Assembly: GCA_019114115.1 (NCBI GenBank)
Contig: DXGD01000345.1
Location: forward strand, 1 to 7,062
Length of the DNA stretch: 7,062 bases
From: Candidatus Nesterenkonia stercoripullorum
GTDB lineage: Bacteria; Actinomycetota; Actinomycetes; Actinomycetales; Micrococcaceae
Direction: 5' to 3'
Position 1 is the first letter of the stretch. Each line of letters begins with the position of its first letter. The notes beneath the pieces were generated by a model. The model was given only the letters and a program-made list of their open reading frames with translations, did no database searches and was not told where the DNA came from. The position numbers and the translations under genes were made by a program. Shown one piece after another: positions 5,858 through 7,062 of this stretch.

Positions 5858-5936
5858 GGCCGAGCCGGCCTGAGGCCCAGCCTGCACCTTAGGTGCACTG
5901 GGCCTCAGGTGCACTGGGCCTCAGGCCGGTTCGGCC
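5858..5936. terminator. Likely bidirectional terminator: 23-bp inverted repeat
   Basis: The arms at 5858-5880 and 5914-5936 pair over 23 bases with a single G-U wobble (G5864 with T5930). The GC-rich stem sits just after the deaminase stop. A second small stem (5883-5889 with 5891-5897) lies in the loop. It lies between convergent genes, and no U-tract follows on either strand, as is common in actinobacteria. The right arm covers the stop codon and last four codons of the S4-domain gene. Confidence 0.75.
5891..5922. repeat. Tandem duplication, 2 x 16 bp, inside the terminator
   Basis: AGGTGCACTGGGCCTC is present at 5891-5906 and identically at 5907-5922, followed by AGG. Either copy can pair with the left arm region at 5871-5889, so two alternative hairpins are possible. 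With one copy removed, the whole region would be a single nearly continuous hairpin of about 30 pairs, suggesting a recent slippage duplication. Confidence 0.85.
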
Positions 5937-6184
5937 ACCGGAGTGATGTCCTCCGAGGGGAGGCCGAATTCTTCTCCGTTGACGCTGACCCGATCTCCGC
6001 GCTGGACCTGCCGGCCGCGACGCGTCTCGACCTCCCCGTTGACTTCGACGGCGCCGGCGTCGATGACCTCGCGGGCCATCGCGCCGTTCTCGGCGATGCC
6101 GGCGAGCTTGAGCAGCTGGCCCAGCCGGATGCTCTCGTCGCGGATGGGGATCTCGGCAGGGGTCTGTGGTGATGAATCGTTCAT
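5921..6184 (-). CDS. Small S4-domain RNA-binding protein
   Basis: This 87-residue protein starts at the ATG at 6182-6184 (MNDSSPQTPAEIPIRDESIR) and ends at a TGA on 5921-5923. Residues about 20-72 are an S4 domain: IRLGQLLKLAGIAENGAMAR, then VIDAGAVEVNGEVETRRGRQ, then VQRGDRVSVNG. This matches the stand-alone YbcJ/YaaA-like S4 proteins of about 70-90 aa, which bind structured RNA such as rRNA or tRNA; the exact target is unknown. The open frame extends 14 codons upstream, but that part has no domain and no plausible ribosome binding site. No Shine-Dalgarno lies before the chosen ATG either. A GACAAT hexamer six bases upstream suggests leaderless transcription. It is convergent with the deaminase gene and shares its terminator. 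It looks like a housekeeping gene unconnected with the transporter. Confidence 0.87.
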   Translation of the reverse strand: MNDSSPQTPAEIPIRDESIRLGQLLKLAGIAENGAMAREVIDAGAVEVNGEVETRRGRQVQRGDRVSVNGEEFGLPSEDITPVAEPA

Positions 6185-6190
6185 GGTCCC

Positions 6191-6196
6191 ATTGTC
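6191..6196 (-). promoter_or_regulatory. Candidate -10 giving a leaderless S4-protein transcript
   Basis: Read on the minus strand this is GACAAT, one base from TACAAT, followed by six bases and then the ATG at 6184. With normal -10 spacing, transcription would begin at the start codon itself. No clear -35 is seen. Confidence 0.35.
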
Positions 6197-6199
6197 CCA

Positions 6200-6221
6200 G
6201 CAGAGGCAGGTGCGCCTCTGC
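6200..6221. repeat. 8-bp hairpin upstream of the S4-protein gene
   Basis: GCAGAGGC at 6200-6207 and GCCTCTGC at 6214-6221 are perfect inverted repeats around a 6-base centre, AGGTGC. They lie just upstream of the candidate -10 of the S4 gene, between divergent genes, so an operator is more likely than a terminator. Function is unknown. Confidence 0.55.
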
Positions 6222-6263
6222 GTCACAGCTCAGACACATGTGAGCCCGGTGGGGGAGACTGGA

Positions 6264-6269
6264 TACAGT
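6264..6269 (+). promoter_or_regulatory. Candidate -10 giving a leaderless DMT-transporter transcript
   Basis: TACAGT fits TANNNT and ends seven bases before the ATG at 6277. Transcription would therefore begin at or one base before the start codon. The only purine-rich run (GGGGGAG, 6251-6257) is 19 bases away from the ATG, too far to act as a normal ribosome binding site. Confidence 0.45.
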
Positions 6270-6276
6270 ATTCCCC

Positions 6277-7062
6277 ATGACTTCTGCTGACCGCTCCGCC
6301 GGCCGCTCTGGGATCGTGTGGATCGGGCTGATCGTCCTGATGCTGGTGGCCGGTATGGCCATCCCCGCTCAGGGACGCATCAATGCTGAGCTCTCGGACC
6401 GGACCGGAGACCCATTCCTGGCAGCCGGCATAAGTTTCGGCGTCGGACTCCTGCTCATGTGCGTCATCGCTTTCCTGCTCCCCCGCGGACGCAGGGCGAT
6501 GCGGACGGTCGCACCGGCGTTCGCACGCGGGGAGGTCCGGTGGTGGTATCTGCTGGCCGGCTGCGTCGGCGGGTACTTCGTGCTCACGCAGACGCTGTCC
6601 ATCGGCCTGCTCGGCGTCGCAGTGTTCACTGTCGCCGTGGTCACCGGCCAGACAGTGGGCGGACTGCTGTGGGACCGGATCGGGCTGGGGCCGGGAGGGC
6701 GCAAGCGGTTGAACACCTTCAGGGTCGCCGGGGCGATCGCCACTGTGCTGGCAGTCCTACTGGCCGTATCGCCGCAGCTCAGCGGTTCCGAACGGGGCTG
6801 GGAGTGGCTGCTGCTGGTGATCTTGCCGTTCTCCGGAGGATTCCTGAACGCAGGGCAGCAGGCGCTCAATGGCAGGCAGTCTGCCGCCTACGGCAGCCCG
6901 ATACCGGCGACTCTGTTCAACTTCGTCGCCGGCACGGCAGTGCTCCTCGCGGTCTGGCTCGGGAAGGTCCTGATCCAGGGCCCGCCGCCAGGGGAGCTGC
7001 CCAGCGAATGGTGGTTCTACCTGGGCGGCCCGATGGGCTGCGTGTTCATCGGATTAGGGGCG
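6277..7062 (+). CDS. DMT-superfamily membrane transporter, YdcZ/DUF606 type (partial)
   Basis: The frame opens at the ATG at 6277 and runs 262 residues to the right edge without a stop. It is strongly hydrophobic, with segments at about 12-33, 48-68, 88-108, 110-130, 148-165, 177-193, 207-229 and 246-260. It has the internal duplication typical of the DUF606/YdcZ family. The first repeat has IPAQGRINAELSDRTGDPFL at 29-48 followed by SFGVG. The second has GGFLNAGQQALNGRQSAAYG at 187-206 followed by NFVAGT. Family members are about 300-330 aa, so the last 40-70 residues are missing. The proteins sit in the cytoplasmic membrane and are presumed small-molecule exporters or importers; substrates are mostly unknown. 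It is divergent from the S4 gene and not part of the transporter operon. A rare TTA codon appears near the right edge. No good Shine-Dalgarno is present, consistent with leaderless expression. Confidence 0.85.
   Translation, partial: MTSADRSAGRSGIVWIGLIVLMLVAGMAIPAQGRINAELSDRTGDPFLAAGISFGVGLLLMCVIAFLLPRGRRAMRTVAPAFARGEVRWWYLLAGCVGGYFVLTQTLSIGLLGVAVFTVAVVTGQTVGGLLWDRIGLGPGGRKRLNTFRVAGAIATVLAVLLAVSPQLSGSERGWEWLLLVILPFSGGFLNAGQQALNGRQSAAYGSPIPATLFNFVAGTAVLLAVWLGKVLIQGPPPGELPSEWWFYLGGPMGCVFIGLGA

Noticed and set aside
4516..5898. A 460-codon open frame on the minus strand across the deaminase gene
   Set aside because: It is rich in Arg, Gly and Leu with no recognisable domain, and it lies antisense to a gene with clear catalytic motifs. 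Long antisense frames are typical of GC-rich coding DNA.
6369..6869. A 166-codon minus-strand frame across the DMT transporter
   Set aside because: It is Ser/Pro/Arg-rich with no domain, opposite a frame with transmembrane segments and the DUF606 internal repeat.
1..7062. CRISPR array, tRNA or rRNA genes, insertion sequences, phage or toxin-antitoxin genes
   Set aside because: No regularly spaced repeats, cloverleaf-like segments, transposase motifs or terminal inverted repeats were seen. The window reads as ordinary metabolic and transport genes.

Overview
The window is GC-rich throughout, with GTG starts, four-base stop/start overlaps, two possible leaderless genes and a terminator with no U-tract. 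This fits a high-GC actinobacterium, probably Micrococcales. The secreted binding protein has no lysine and is extremely acidic, which hints at a halotolerant or alkaliphilic relative such as Nesterenkonia. The genus is inference only.

Layout. (1) Positions 1-576, minus strand: the N-terminal 192 residues of a LacI-family repressor, running off the left edge. (2) Positions 577-858: a divergent control region with two 15-bp tandem duplications, an 11-bp inverted repeat and a near-palindromic LacI-type operator at 794-807. (3) Positions 859-5844, plus strand: a five-gene unit encoding two ABC permeases, an ABC ATPase, a lipoprotein substrate-binding protein and an adenosine/adenine-deaminase-superfamily enzyme. 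Three of the four junctions are ATGA or GTGA overlaps; the fourth is a 90-nt gap before the binding protein. (4) Positions 5858-5936: a long inverted repeat containing a 16-bp tandem duplication, likely a bidirectional terminator between convergent genes. (5) Positions 5921-6184, minus strand: a small S4-domain RNA-binding protein. (6) Positions 6277-7062, plus strand: a YdcZ/DUF606-type DMT transporter, running off the right edge.

How the genes may work together. The LacI-type repressor probably controls the transporter operon through the operator. The transporter has PotABCD-like architecture, but its binding protein seems to lack the aromatic/acidic W-x-D element of PotD, and the last gene is a purine-type deaminase. 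The simplest reading is an import-and-deaminate module for a 6-aminopurine or related compound rather than a polyamine system. The deaminase keeps every metal and catalytic residue but departs from the family at substrate-contact motifs: HLTG for HLDG, HSSE for HAGE, and an adenine-deaminase-like GLDNxExxxPPxxF. Its exact substrate is therefore open, and this is the most promising lead in the window. The S4 protein and the DMT transporter look unrelated to the operon.
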